From Chryseobacterium sp. OSA05B (GTDB lineage: Bacteria > Bacteroidota > Bacteroidia > Flavobacteriales > Weeksellaceae), in contig NZ_JAHXYH010000001.1 in the NCBI RefSeq assembly GCF_019970065.1, positions 124,001-188,000 of the forward strand: a stretch of DNA of 64,000 nucleotides, given 5' to 3'. The notes beneath the pieces are model-generated. The model saw only the letters and a list, made by a program, of their open reading frames with translations. It searched no databases and had not been told where the DNA came from. The translations under genes and the position numbers were made by a program. This document shows positions 27,874 through 36,795 of this stretch, one piece after another (the stretch's first letter is position 1; each line of letters begins with the position of its first letter).

Positions 27874-29544
27874 TTAAAGGCTGGTATGAAACGTCTTAGT
27901 GTTAGGCTTTTCTTGTTGTATGCCTTTTTGTTGCTCCTGTTTTAGGGCTTTAGAAGCAAGAATCGCCTTTTCGTTTGCCTCCACAGTAGGTGTCGTAAAT
28001 TTACTAAGAGCTGATTGATCATTTGAACGAGTAAGTGGAATCTTTACTTCTTTTTCAAAAACTTCAGCCTCAACGAGTGCATCTTGTGCTTTCTGTATAA
28101 AATCAGGACTGGGGGAAACAGAAAAGCCTTGAATGAGATGAGAAGCTATAGTTAAAGCAATACTTCTATGAGCTGCCTGAGTTGGGTGTGCTCCATCTGA
28201 TGTAGCTACAAACCCCAAGTTACTGGCTGTTATATTATCCAATAATTTTCTAAATGTACTATTGTCGTTCCTAAATACACCGTCTTTATTTTCTCTCAAC
28301 AAAGAAGCAACCGTATCGTATAACGCTGTATTTGCAACATTTAAATTATCCTCCAACTGTTTAGGAAGATTGTTTGCAAATACTTTATCAAGCTCTACCC
28401 GAAGTTTCGCAATATCTTCTTGATGTTTTTCGGGTTTTATTTGTTGATAGTACTTGGCTACAAAATCGATCTGGCTAGGATAGGTTCCGCTAACCATCAA
28501 TGCATTTTTGATCGCCTTTATGCTTGGAAGTTTTTCAGCTGATGTCTTAGGATCCGCCATTTTCTTTATGATTAAATCTCCAACTTCCTTATGAAGTATA
28601 ATCTCATTATCACTTTTAAGTGCTTTATCTAAAAGCGGTTGAATTTCAGCGAATACTTCTTTACCTCCTTTAGTATCTTTATATATGCCTTCAAATTCTT
28701 TTAGTGTATTGGCCAGCGAAGTATCCGTACTGTTTTCTGATTTTTCAAATTCTACTTTTCTTCCGTGGCGCTGTGCAGCTTTTATAAGACGTAAATGATA
28801 TAAATTGGTTTTAAGCGCCTTATACATATCCACAACCATCGTATCATCATATTTATCTGGAAATGCTTCTTTGAGGTGTTTGTTAAACTCCAAAGTAGCT
28901 TCCTGGGCTTTAAGTACTGTTGGATCGTTCTGGGATTTAGCATAACGTACAGCTTCTACCGGAGAAGGATTATTGATCACCATAAAATATGCTTTCCCCC
29001 CATCCTGAGCAACACGATCACGAATCTGATCAGTTAAATCTTTGACCTGAGCAACGATTGATTTCATTAATTCGGGGTCTTTACCGTCAGTAACAGTATC
29101 ATTTAAACCAATCCAAACAATATGTAACGTATTTTTAGACTTAGATGTATCATGATCTAATTCTTTGAAATATTTTTCTTTCTGTTCTATCATGGTGGTC
29201 AGGCCTATTTTGTTGGCTAACTTTTCCCTTTCGTTAACTACTGCCCCACCTACCGCATAGTTTACGAAAGACAACCTGTTACCAGGGCTTCCATGAGTTG
29301 ACTCTTTTAGAGACATATGCTTCTCCGTTAAAGCATTAGCCTGTTTCTTATCTTTACCATCTATTAAACTCTCACCACCAGACCATTCCCACATAAAATC
29401 AGCCCAATTTTTTGTGTCGCTAAAACGCCCCACAGAATTAACACGCATCGCACCAGTAGCCCTTGCTAACAGACCTGTTATGGTATTTTTTTTAATACCA
29501 AAATCCGACATACTATCTCCTAAAATGACTATTCTATCTATCAT
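27874..29544 (-). CDS. SGNH/GDSL-family hydrolase without signal peptide, candidate T4SS cargo
   Basis: This 556-aa protein has all four SGNH blocks. These are GDSMSD with nucleophile Ser11 (block I), NYAVGG (Gly, block II), WIGLNDT (Asn, block III) and SDGAHPT (Asp/His dyad, block V). Between blocks III and V lies an insertion of about 260 helical residues, and about 85 polar residues rich in Lys and Gln follow block V (KALKQEQQKGIQQEKPNTK). The fold resembles bacterial lysophospholipases/acyltransferases of the GDSL type. There is no signal peptide or T9SS tail, unusual for a lipase-like enzyme, so it is either cytoplasmic or exported another way. It starts 230 bp after the VirB6-like gene, on the same strand. 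Confidence 0.85.
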   Translation of the reverse strand: MIDRIVILGDSMSDFGIKKNTITGLLARATGAMRVNSVGRFSDTKNWADFMWEWSGGESLIDGKDKKQANALTEKHMSLKESTHGSPGNRLSFVNYAVGGAVVNEREKLANKIGLTTMIEQKEKYFKELDHDTSKSKNTLHIVWIGLNDTVTDGKDPELMKSIVAQVKDLTDQIRDRVAQDGGKAYFMVINNPSPVEAVRYAKSQNDPTVLKAQEATLEFNKHLKEAFPDKYDDTMVVDMYKALKTNLYHLRLIKAAQRHGRKVEFEKSENSTDTSLANTLKEFEGIYKDTKGGKEVFAEIQPLLDKALKSDNEIILHKEVGDLIIKKMADPKTSAEKLPSIKAIKNALMVSGTYPSQIDFVAKYYQQIKPEKHQEDIAKLRVELDKVFANNLPKQLEDNLNVANTALYDTVASLLRENKDGVFRNDNSTFRKLLDNITASNLGFVATSDGAHPTQAAHRSIALTIASHLIQGFSVSPSPDFIQKAQDALVEAEVFEKEVKIPLTRSNDQSALSKFTTPTVEANEKAILASKALKQEQQKGIQQEKPNTKTFHTSL

Positions 29545-29647
29545 AATTAAAAAATTTAAAATATTTTATTGTTTTATCTTGTTATTTATACTCGAGTTAA
29601 TACATTAATACCACATAAAAGCTGATTCAAAACTCATCCTTTATGAA

Positions 29648-29685
29648 AAACTTAAGGTAAAAGATTATACCTTTCAGTTAAGTTT
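29648..29685. promoter_or_regulatory. Nested inverted repeat between the VirB6-like and SGNH genes
   Basis: The outer arms AAACTTAA (29648-29655) and TTAAGTTT (29678-29685) enclose inner arms GGTA (29656-29659) and TACC (29668-29671). There is no T tail on either strand, so it looks more like a regulatory or processing site for the SGNH gene than a terminator. Confidence 0.35.
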
Positions 29686-29774
29686 CATTAGTTTTTTGCA
29701 ATTTATTTTAACGCTAAAAAGAGCCCCTCAATTAAAACTAAATACATATCATTCAGACATGTTTTATTTAGACC

Positions 29775-30605
29775 TTAACTTTTAAAAATTTTTCCAGGTA
29801 TACTTCTCAGAACAGATCCAGCCTTATTACTAAATTTATTCCCTGATTCGGGATCTACTAAAAGATTAGCGAATTGCGGAACTTTCAATACCATAAGGAT
29901 CATTATAACCTGAAAAGCAATAGAAAGCAGGACATTAGTAAATTCTGTATTTCCAACAGGCAAAAGAACTATAATCACTTTTAAAATTGTTAATATGGGT
30001 TCCCATAGCAGTATAGACAGGAAGCCAAAGAACCATGACTTCAGAATTCTTTCATTAGAAACAATAAGTGAAAATGGTAAAACAAATATTCCCAAAACGT
30101 AATAAACAAATATCATCAATAATTGTCTTAATAATATATATCCTCCAACAACAGAAGCAATAAAATAAATAATGATATGAAAAAGTTCTAAAAAAGGATT
30201 GATCTGCAGAACATCATAAACTCCATTTCCATCTGCCCCTGTTCCCTGTACATGTGTCACTGCAGTTTGAAAGGCTTGCTCAAAATCACCTGGGCTTCTT
30301 CCTGTCACTTTATAGGCACCATGTTTTATTATATCTGATAAAATATTTACAGTATCAAATAATAATAATTTTACCAAAGGAATGTATAATGTGATAGCCA
30401 TAAGAGTGAGAATGGGTCTTAAAAGAGTATCTCGTCCAATCTTTTCATCTGGATCAGACATTGCTTTCATTACTTTATACCCAACAAAAATAAAAGTAAA
30501 TGTAACCGCTATGAGAAGAACGTACGGTCTCGACTCATTAATAAAGAGATCAAATCTGGTCTGAAGAATTGATCTATATTGATTTAATATTTCATCTATT
30601 GTCAT
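29775..30605 (-). CDS. traJ: VirB6/TraJ-like polytopic inner-membrane T4SS protein
   Basis: This 276-aa protein has about six or seven hydrophobic segments (YVLLIAVTFTFIFVGYKVM; TLMAITLYIPLVKLLLF; LFHIIIYFIASVVGGYILL; LLMIFVYYVLGIFVLPFSLI; LSILLWEPILTILKVIIVLL; VLLSIAFQVIMILMVLKV). A polar periplasmic loop contains GADGNGVYDVLQINP. The layout, with a conserved W-E-P-I in a late membrane helix, fits the TraJ/VirB6 family of Bacteroidota conjugation systems, which forms the inner-membrane channel around the translocation path. It is the last recognisable core gene of the cluster on the minus strand, preceded closely by five small exported proteins. Confidence 0.75.
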   Translation of the reverse strand: MTIDEILNQYRSILQTRFDLFINESRPYVLLIAVTFTFIFVGYKVMKAMSDPDEKIGRDTLLRPILTLMAITLYIPLVKLLLFDTVNILSDIIKHGAYKVTGRSPGDFEQAFQTAVTHVQGTGADGNGVYDVLQINPFLELFHIIIYFIASVVGGYILLRQLLMIFVYYVLGIFVLPFSLIVSNERILKSWFFGFLSILLWEPILTILKVIIVLLPVGNTEFTNVLLSIAFQVIMILMVLKVPQFANLLVDPESGNKFSNKAGSVLRSIPGKIFKS

Positions 30606-30662
30606 TTAGCTTGTTTTTTTTAACCACCTATAACTTTTTCATTTTACAGATGCTATTATTTA

Positions 30663-31241
30663 TTATTTAATTAAGACCTTATTAATGACCGATAAGGATT
30701 GTAGGTCTTTCTTTATAGAGAAAACAGTGGCTCGGATTTTCATAATCCTTATTAAAAGCTTTCCAAAAACAGTATACACCTGCCCCACACCTCCGGAAAG
30801 AATTCCTGATGCTAAATATCTGTAATAGTCAGATTGGGCTTCATCTAAATATCTGTTTTCTGTCTCAAGATCACCAGCTTTCTTGATCAAAGAATGTTTA
30901 AGAAATAATGGATTGAATTTTATAATGTCAATAACCTTTTTTATATCTTTTATATCTTTTTTGGTAGTTTCAATCGTAGCAATAGAAGCAGCAGCAAGTG
31001 CAAGGCTATTTATGTTTGCTACACTCTTTTTATCATCAATCTTTTTTTCCAGCTTTATAAGTTTTTCAATTAACTTATTTTGTTCGTCCTTTAGAGCAAT
31101 TTCCCCTCCTAATCCTGCAATAGTTAAGGTTTTGGTTCCTGCAGCTACATAATCATTAATATCAAAAGCCCATGTCTGTGTATAAAAAACACTAAAGCTA
31201 AAAAGAAGCAGGAATGTGAATATCAGTTTAATATGTTTCAT
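30663..31241 (-). CDS. Exported T4SS-cluster protein, unknown family (192 aa)
   Basis: A signal peptide (MKHIKLIFTFLLLFSFSVFYTQTWA) is followed by a short glycine-rich segment (AGTKTLTIAGLGGEIALKD). A long helical region rich in Lys/Asp/Ile comes next (NKLIEKLIKLEKKIDDKK; TTKKDIKDIKKVIDIIKF), then a second Gly-rich stretch (YYRYLASGILSGGVGQVY) and a C-terminal helix. The size and exported helical character resemble VirB5-type minor pilus proteins, but I see no real family match. It overlaps the start of the next upstream cluster gene (31228-31782) by 14 bp, so it is part of one operon. Confidence 0.7.
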   Translation of the reverse strand: MKHIKLIFTFLLLFSFSVFYTQTWAFDINDYVAAGTKTLTIAGLGGEIALKDEQNKLIEKLIKLEKKIDDKKSVANINSLALAAASIATIETTKKDIKDIKKVIDIIKFNPLFLKHSLIKKAGDLETENRYLDEAQSDYYRYLASGILSGGVGQVYTVFGKLLIRIMKIRATVFSIKKDLQSLSVINKVLIK

Positions 31242-31782
31242 CTTCCAGCGTTACTCTTATTATTTTATCTAATGCCTGCTGAATGAAGCGCAGCCGTTCA
31301 CCTTCAGGAATATAGTTGGTAGTATTCAGATAATTCGTAATGTTTTCTTTCTCTGAATCAAATTTCTTTGAGAATCTTCTTCTTACTAAAATATTTGAGA
31401 CTTTACCACTTGAAAGAGGGGAAGTAGCCACTATCGGATATTTATCCTTTATATAATCATAACTTGTTTTGGACACGAATTTCAATACATCATCTTTTTT
31501 TGAAGTTAAATCAGATGATATACGGGTAAGTTCCTTATTAGGTTCAATGTAAATCTCTTTTGTTCTTGCAACAACAGCTGTTTTTGTTATAGCGTACCCT
31601 TGTAATTTTCGATGTGCTGAAACAATATCCTTATACAGCTCCTTTGATAGAAGGTCATTGGCTTGCCAGCTTAAATTGACATTAATGACGATCTGAGATT
31701 TGAGAAATACAGATAATAATAATGATACTGAAAAAAAAACCTTTGCACCGAATGCTTTGAAATCAATAAATATCATATTCAT
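31228..31782 (-). CDS. Exported T4SS-cluster protein, unknown family (184 aa)
   Basis: The N-terminus has a hydrophobic export signal (FGAKVFFSVSLLLSVFLKS). The mature part is helical, with NLSWQANDLLSKELYKDIVS, then a basic middle and SNILVRRRFSKKFDSEKENI. The C-terminus (RLRFIQQALDKIIRVTLEDE) overlaps the next gene by 14 bp. No family is recognised. It is one of five consecutive small exported genes between the VirB9-like and VirB6-like genes, an arrangement that suggests periplasmic or pilus components. Confidence 0.65.
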   Translation of the reverse strand: MNMIFIDFKAFGAKVFFSVSLLLSVFLKSQIVINVNLSWQANDLLSKELYKDIVSAHRKLQGYAITKTAVVARTKEIYIEPNKELTRISSDLTSKKDDVLKFVSKTSYDYIKDKYPIVATSPLSSGKVSNILVRRRFSKKFDSEKENITNYLNTTNYIPEGERLRFIQQALDKIIRVTLEDETY

Positions 31783-31802
31783 GACTTTAAAGTTTATATT
31801 AA

Positions 31803-32357
31803 TTATTTAACAAATTGCTGAACTAATTTCCTCCTTAGATTACTCTCTTTTATATTCTCCTCTACTCTATCAAGTTCCCGATTAATAGCAGATAGTGATG
31901 TTCTCAAGTTTTCATACAGATTGAATTTTTCTCCCAAAATGGTATTAATTTCACCACTTAAGAAATTGGAAGACATATGCTCAATCTGGCTTTTTGCTGA
32001 AAGTAAATACACCCTGTTCTCTTTCTTTTTTGAATAAAACAGGAAAGAAAGGTTTTCATTATCTTGCGTAAGCCTGCGGGATCTGTCTTTGACATTATTG
32101 ATAATATTATTTACCGTAGAAAGCCAAGCAAAACCACCATAATATTGAAGCCTTTTTCTATACTCTTTTAAAAAATCTTTGGTCCTTTTCTCAGTTGTTT
32201 TTTCTCTTCCTTCTAACGCCATATTAAGTCCAAGAGTTACACCTGAAAGTGTTCCTGAAGGAACGTCAGATATAGGGCCAATAGGGTTATTGGCAAACGG
32301 TTGAGAATAAGCTCTTATAAAAGCAAATAATAACAGTACTATTAGAAACCTATACAT
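31803..32357 (-). CDS. Exported T4SS-cluster protein, unknown family (184 aa)
   Basis: A signal peptide (MYRFLIVLLLFAFIRAYSQ) is followed by NNPIGPISDVPSGTLSGVT and then long amphipathic helices (TKDFLKEYRKRLQYYGG; NIINNVKDRSRRLTQDNENL; LRTSLSAINRELDRVEENIK). The length and helix content recall VirB5-like or TraI-like periplasmic proteins, but no motif supports a firm name. Short gaps (20 and 30 bp) separate it from its neighbours, consistent with one operon. Confidence 0.68.
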   Translation of the reverse strand: MYRFLIVLLLFAFIRAYSQPFANNPIGPISDVPSGTLSGVTLGLNMALEGREKTTEKRTKDFLKEYRKRLQYYGGFAWLSTVNNIINNVKDRSRRLTQDNENLSFLFYSKKKENRVYLLSAKSQIEHMSSNFLSGEINTILGEKFNLYENLRTSLSAINRELDRVEENIKESNLRRKLVQQFVK

Positions 32358-32387
32358 ATCGGAGTAAGTTTATCGTTGCGTAGAAAA

Positions 32388-32978
32388 CTAAAATATAATT
32401 TCAAGATTTTTTATCAATTGGATGAGATCCGGATTAGATTGTATGAGAAGTGCCAAAGCAGGTAAAGTCATGATACCAAAAACTTCCTTATCATTTTTAG
32501 AATATACTCTTACCAGCAGGTCACGAATTCTATAAATCTCCTGTCTTTCAGACGCTTTTATTTTTGAGGCATCAACATTTTGGAGGGAGAGAAGTACTAA
32601 TTTATCTAATGCTAAAGATTGTAAATAATCATTCTTAACATTGGTGATATAAGGAAGTTTTTTAAACTTATTCAATATCACAGGTCCTACACCTAAAGCC
32701 CCGGTAGTTAAAGATTTAACAATAAAACTATTTTGCTTATCAAATTTATCTGACTTTTTATAATTCCTTTCTAAAAATTCTTCATCATTCTTAATCATTT
32801 CTTCCAGGTAATCGTTTTGGAGCTTTAGTTGCACAGCTCTTGAAGTGGTATGCACAAGAATTTCGGCAAGCTTTTTCCTTGTATCTGAATCTGTATTATT
32901 CAAATGTATGGCAACATGTACAAACTGCGCTGAAAATAGCTGAAATGTTAAAAAAAACAAGATGGGTAATGCTTTCAT
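32388..32978 (-). CDS. Exported T4SS-cluster protein, unknown family (196 aa)
   Basis: It begins with a signal peptide (MKALPILFFLTFQLFSAQ). Helices follow (DTRKKLAEILVHTTSRAVQL; QNDYLEEMIKNDEEFLERNY), then a Gly/hydrophobic segment (KSLTTGALGVGPVILNKF) and RQEIYRIRDLLVRVYSKND. It ends in a hydrophobic IQLIKNLEIIF. The pattern of helix, glycine segment and helix is shared loosely with the other small exported proteins of the cluster. No family is recognised. Confidence 0.68.
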   Translation of the reverse strand: MKALPILFFLTFQLFSAQFVHVAIHLNNTDSDTRKKLAEILVHTTSRAVQLKLQNDYLEEMIKNDEEFLERNYKKSDKFDKQNSFIVKSLTTGALGVGPVILNKFKKLPYITNVKNDYLQSLALDKLVLLSLQNVDASKIKASERQEIYRIRDLLVRVYSKNDKEVFGIMTLPALALLIQSNPDLIQLIKNLEIIF

Positions 32979-33022
32979 AATACTATTTGTTAAAACTTAT
33001 TATAGATGAATACATGGTGAAG

Positions 33023-33532
33023 TTACTTAGGCACAAGACCTAATTTGTAGAAAAGATTACTTTGCTCCGCCTCATATTTCATTTCATCCAATTCCTTGGT
33101 CAGAAAATTTAAAGTACTTATAAATCCTTCATCCAGTTTTTCTCTGTTTCCGCGGTTAATCTTTATCCCTACCCCTACTATAAATACATCTTCTAATATG
33201 TTATTCGCCGCTTTAATATATGCCAGTTTCTTTCTGCACTTGCTTTTTTTAACAGGATTAAGGTAAGGATTGCAAACGGTGGAATAGCTGGCAAAGTTGA
33301 TCAGGTTCTTTTTAGAAATCGTAGTCCTGGCTGAATTTTCAAATTCATTGATAGCATCAATTTGAACCAGCTCATCTAAGCTTTTCTTTGTCGCTTTTTC
33401 ATAATCATTAGTAGCATTCTTCTCAAAAATTCTTGCCACTAAACCCGGGGGATCAAAGTAGGGTAATTGTCCCTTATACGGCAGTGAAAAAAACGGCAAC
33501 AGCAGAATCAGATATTTCATATTTGGATACAT
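33023..33532 (-). CDS. Exported T4SS-cluster protein, unknown family (169 aa)
   Basis: A hydrophobic signal (MKYLILLLPFFSLPYKGQ, with the ATG four codons into the frame as the likely start) precedes LPYFDPPGLVARIFEK. A helical domain with two cysteines in a basic patch follows (STVCNPYLNPVKKSKCRKKL), which could form a disulphide in the periplasm. A C-terminal helix (FISTLNFLTKELDEMKYEAE) closes the protein. It starts 10 bp after the VirB9-like gene. No family is recognised. Confidence 0.68.
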   Translation of the reverse strand: MYPNMKYLILLLPFFSLPYKGQLPYFDPPGLVARIFEKNATNDYEKATKKSLDELVQIDAINEFENSARTTISKKNLINFASYSTVCNPYLNPVKKSKCRKKLAYIKAANNILEDVFIVGVGIKINRGNREKLDEGFISTLNFLTKELDEMKYEAEQSNLFYKLGLVPK

Positions 33533-33541
33533 TAAATATAT

Positions 33542-34399
33542 TTATATATACTCCGGAAATAAAAGCTTCTTTCTGGGAATGCGAATATTTACACTTCTGC
33601 CTCCGGCATATTCCCCTACTTCAAGACTCAATATCTCATCTTCATTTAATGTGAATTTGTCAAAAATGAAGGTGAGGACTCTTGTTTCACCCAATTTTAT
33701 ATTTCGCTGCTCGCCACAGGATTTTACGGGTGTCAGTATTCTCTCCTGATAAACATAATCTTTTTTTGCCGCATTATTATTTTTAAGTTTTGATCTGAAA
33801 AGGATCTGGTCTATATCTAAAGTGATTTTAGAGGTATTATAAATCTCTACGCGCAAGACAATTTTATTCTGAATTCTGTAATAGATTCCATTTAAAGTCA
33901 GGTTCAATCCATCATTATTATCTTTAATCTTTACGGTAGAAGGAGCATTTTCAGATAACATACACAATTCCTGAAGATCCTGTGCTGTCTTTTCTTCCTT
34001 TTCAATTTTGTTTATATTTTCCTTTGCAAAGTAATCTATCTTTGTAATGGTTTCCACCGCCTTATATGTTGTGATATCCGGATTTCTGTTGTATCCCATA
34101 TCTATAGAATAATAGCTTCCTTTACCGTTAATAACAGTAAGATTCGCCTGTTTGCTCTTTGGATCCTCCACCTCTTCTCCCGTATGTTTTAATTTTAGCA
34201 TATTACCAATGGTATCTGCAACGAAATAAGTAGATCCCACATCCACATACTTTATTTTTTCATCAAAAATAATGTGTGTTGTCTTCACATCTGAAACTTC
34301 AATTGCCTGACGCTGAGGTAAAGGCTCCAATATTTCCTGGGCAAAAGACATCTGAGAACATATAAAAAATAGAATAAATAATACAATGTGTTTTTTCAT
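33542..34399 (-). CDS. traN: TraN/VirB9-like T4SS outer-complex protein (DUF4138-type)
   Basis: This 285-aa protein has a signal peptide (MKKHIVLFILFFICSQMSFAQ). An N-terminal beta domain contains VSDVKTTHIIFDEKIKYVDVG, the characteristic opening of Bacteroidota TraN proteins. The C-terminal beta domain contains GIYYRIQNKIVLRVEIYNTS and DIDQILFRSK, and the protein ends RIPRKKLLFPEYI. TraN corresponds to VirB9 in the periplasmic/outer-membrane core complex. Its start overlaps the stop of the VirB4-like gene by 4 bp (ATGA), so the two are translationally coupled. Confidence 0.8.
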   Translation of the reverse strand: MKKHIVLFILFFICSQMSFAQEILEPLPQRQAIEVSDVKTTHIIFDEKIKYVDVGSTYFVADTIGNMLKLKHTGEEVEDPKSKQANLTVINGKGSYYSIDMGYNRNPDITTYKAVETITKIDYFAKENINKIEKEEKTAQDLQELCMLSENAPSTVKIKDNNDGLNLTLNGIYYRIQNKIVLRVEIYNTSKITLDIDQILFRSKLKNNNAAKKDYVYQERILTPVKSCGEQRNIKLGETRVLTFIFDKFTLNEDEILSLEVGEYAGGRSVNIRIPRKKLLFPEYI

Positions 34400-36753
34400 T
34401 TCTTTTGAGAATTTAAATCAATAAAATCATTAATGGCCACAGACATGTTTCCTTTTGCTTCATATATATCCCGGATTACTTTGTTTTCATCAGCATTGGA
34501 AGAATAACATGCGTATCTTTCAGGGGATACTTTGACTTTATATACGTTAGACATACTTCCTACTTTCACATACACCTCTCCTTTGTCTGTAGAGTAAAGT
34601 TTTTGAAGATCAGATTCACTAAGTGATAAATATTTAGAAAACTTATCTTTAGATGCCATTTTCTTTTTATGTGAAAGCATTATCAAAGTATCTGTATTAT
34701 TCACCATCGCAGGCCCGGCAGCAGTGTCTAAAATATCTTCCAAATCCTGGGTTGCAATGGCAACCTCTCCATAAAACTTACGAACAGTTTTATACAAATA
34801 CTTAATAAACTCCGCCATCTCTCCCTTAGAGATAGGTTTCCAACACTCATCTATAAATATTGATTTTTTCTCTCCAGGAATCTTTTGAATCTTAGTCATC
34901 ACCAGATTAATACACAACATGGTAACTAATGGGAACAGTATGGGATGGTCTTTGATATTGTCCATTTCAAATACAATAAAACGCTCATGAATAAGATCAG
35001 CAGGTTCTGCTGCATTGAGTATATCTTTATAATGTCCGTCGTAAAAATCTTTAAGTGAGAGTTTAAAACTGACCTTGTCAAAATAATTGGATTCTTCTTC
35101 AACAGCCGTATTTTCTGATATAAACTCATAGAAAGTAGACATACATGGAAAAATATCATTTTTGACGACATGTTCGTAATAAATATTCAGATAGCTGGAC
35201 AGTATTTGTTTTTCTTCTCTTGAAGCCCCCTCTTCTCCTTTCCACAAGAAAAAGATCAATGAAAGTAGAAAGGTTTTCTTATCTATGTTGATTTCATCTT
35301 CATCATAGTAATAGAAAGGATTAAACTGTAAAGGCGAGTTTAAATCATAAGTAAAGTAAACACCATTCACCAATTCACATAACTTCTTATAAGAGTTTCC
35401 TATATCTATCATTACAATATGATGACCCTGCTCATAATACTGACTAGCAATGTGATTGATCAAAAATGACTTCCCGGTTCCTGAAGGTCCGAAAATTAAT
35501 CTATTTCTGTTCACGATGATCCCCTTTTTAATAGGCTCATCCCATAAGTCAAGACGTAAGGGAGATTCATTCTTACGGTCACAGAAAAGAATTCCATCTT
35601 TATTGCTCTCGTAATAGGACTCAAAATTCAGTAATGATGAGGTTTGCTCGGATATACCAATAAATTTATGATTCTCTGAAATATAAGCAGGGGCTCCAGG
35701 GCAATTATTCATATATAATTCCTTTAAAGCATATTTAACTTGATAAGGAGTAATTCCCAAATCTCTGAAAGCATTTTCTAATAAGTTTACGTCATTCTCC
35801 AATTTTTTCTGCGAAACATTCCAGACTATCACACTAAAGTGCTGATAAATAAATGTTAATTCCCTTTCCAAAACATCTTCTACCAGATCTTCTACCTGTT
35901 GATAAGTAACCTGATTTTCTCTCGAAAGTATTGCCATACTTTTAAACTGATTCATCTTGGTCTTGAGGGAAGAAAAGACTTTTTCTGAATCCTCAATAAA
36001 AATCACCTGATTGTAAATATGGTTTACATCCAGGCCTGTAGATACCGGCTGTATAAAAGGAATTCTAAAATCAGTTTTAGGTGTAGAATATTCAATGCTT
36101 TTGATGGTACTATTAATAGTAATAGGAAGTTGATTATTGGAAGATATGGTATATAATTCCGCAAATTTATTCCCTATTTGCAAGTTCCTGTCAAAAAACA
36201 TATCTCTCAGATTAGTCTCCCCTTCTTTCGAAAGAGATAAATATTTTCCTAAAAGAGCAATAATCTGATCATTATTCAATCTTTCTACAGAGAAAAAACT
36301 TTCCTTTGTTAAAAATGAAAGACTCGATTCTACTGCCTTGATAAAATCATCTATTCCGTCTAAATATTTATGATACTGGCTGGAATTATTAAGTATACTT
36401 ACTTTACTTTTAGAATCCTTTATGATAGTGAGATAACACTCATGACTCATGGTCGGCTTTTCATGGAAAAACCTGTTATCACTTGTTGATAAAAAATTAG
36501 GGCTGTCAGATACATGCTCTGTGACAGCGTCTACAAAAAAGAAATCCTGTTTTTGTAAAATTGTTCCGGCTGGTAAAGATCTGATTACCTTATCAAAAAT
36601 AACACTAATCTGCTCAATCTGATCGCTATCAAGCGAATAGATCTGAGGAAGCATAACTTTGTAGACCAGACTAACATCTCCTTTTTTACTAATTAACAAA
36701 TCATCATCTACAGCTAATATGTTAAATATTTTTTTGATATCTATATCTTTCAT
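34396..36753 (-). CDS. virB4: VirB4-like T4SS ATPase (Bacteroidota TraG type)
   Basis: This 785-aa protein has an N-terminal half typical of VirB4/TraG (VSLVYKVMLPQIYSLDSDQI at the start). The C-terminal RecA-like ATPase has Walker A GPSGTGKS at residues 422-429, Walker B KKSIFIDECWKPI, and an RKFYGEVAIATQDLEDIL sensor/Q-loop region. VirB4 ATPases power pilus assembly and substrate transfer at the inner-membrane base of the T4SS. The length is normal for the family. It sits between the TraM-like (42-bp gap) and TraN-like (4-bp overlap) genes. No VirB11 homologue is present, as is usual in Bacteroidota systems. Confidence 0.92.
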   Translation of the reverse strand: MKDIDIKKIFNILAVDDDLLISKKGDVSLVYKVMLPQIYSLDSDQIEQISVIFDKVIRSLPAGTILQKQDFFFVDAVTEHVSDSPNFLSTSDNRFFHEKPTMSHECYLTIIKDSKSKVSILNNSSQYHKYLDGIDDFIKAVESSLSFLTKESFFSVERLNNDQIIALLGKYLSLSKEGETNLRDMFFDRNLQIGNKFAELYTISSNNQLPITINSTIKSIEYSTPKTDFRIPFIQPVSTGLDVNHIYNQVIFIEDSEKVFSSLKTKMNQFKSMAILSRENQVTYQQVEDLVEDVLERELTFIYQHFSVIVWNVSQKKLENDVNLLENAFRDLGITPYQVKYALKELYMNNCPGAPAYISENHKFIGISEQTSSLLNFESYYESNKDGILFCDRKNESPLRLDLWDEPIKKGIIVNRNRLIFGPSGTGKSFLINHIASQYYEQGHHIVMIDIGNSYKKLCELVNGVYFTYDLNSPLQFNPFYYYDEDEINIDKKTFLLSLIFFLWKGEEGASREEKQILSSYLNIYYEHVVKNDIFPCMSTFYEFISENTAVEEESNYFDKVSFKLSLKDFYDGHYKDILNAAEPADLIHERFIVFEMDNIKDHPILFPLVTMLCINLVMTKIQKIPGEKKSIFIDECWKPISKGEMAEFIKYLYKTVRKFYGEVAIATQDLEDILDTAAGPAMVNNTDTLIMLSHKKKMASKDKFSKYLSLSESDLQKLYSTDKGEVYVKVGSMSNVYKVKVSPERYACYSSNADENKVIRDIYEAKGNMSVAINDFIDLNSQKK

Positions 36754-36795
36754 ACTCTTAGGAAATAATTTTTAATACCATTTTATAAGACCATT

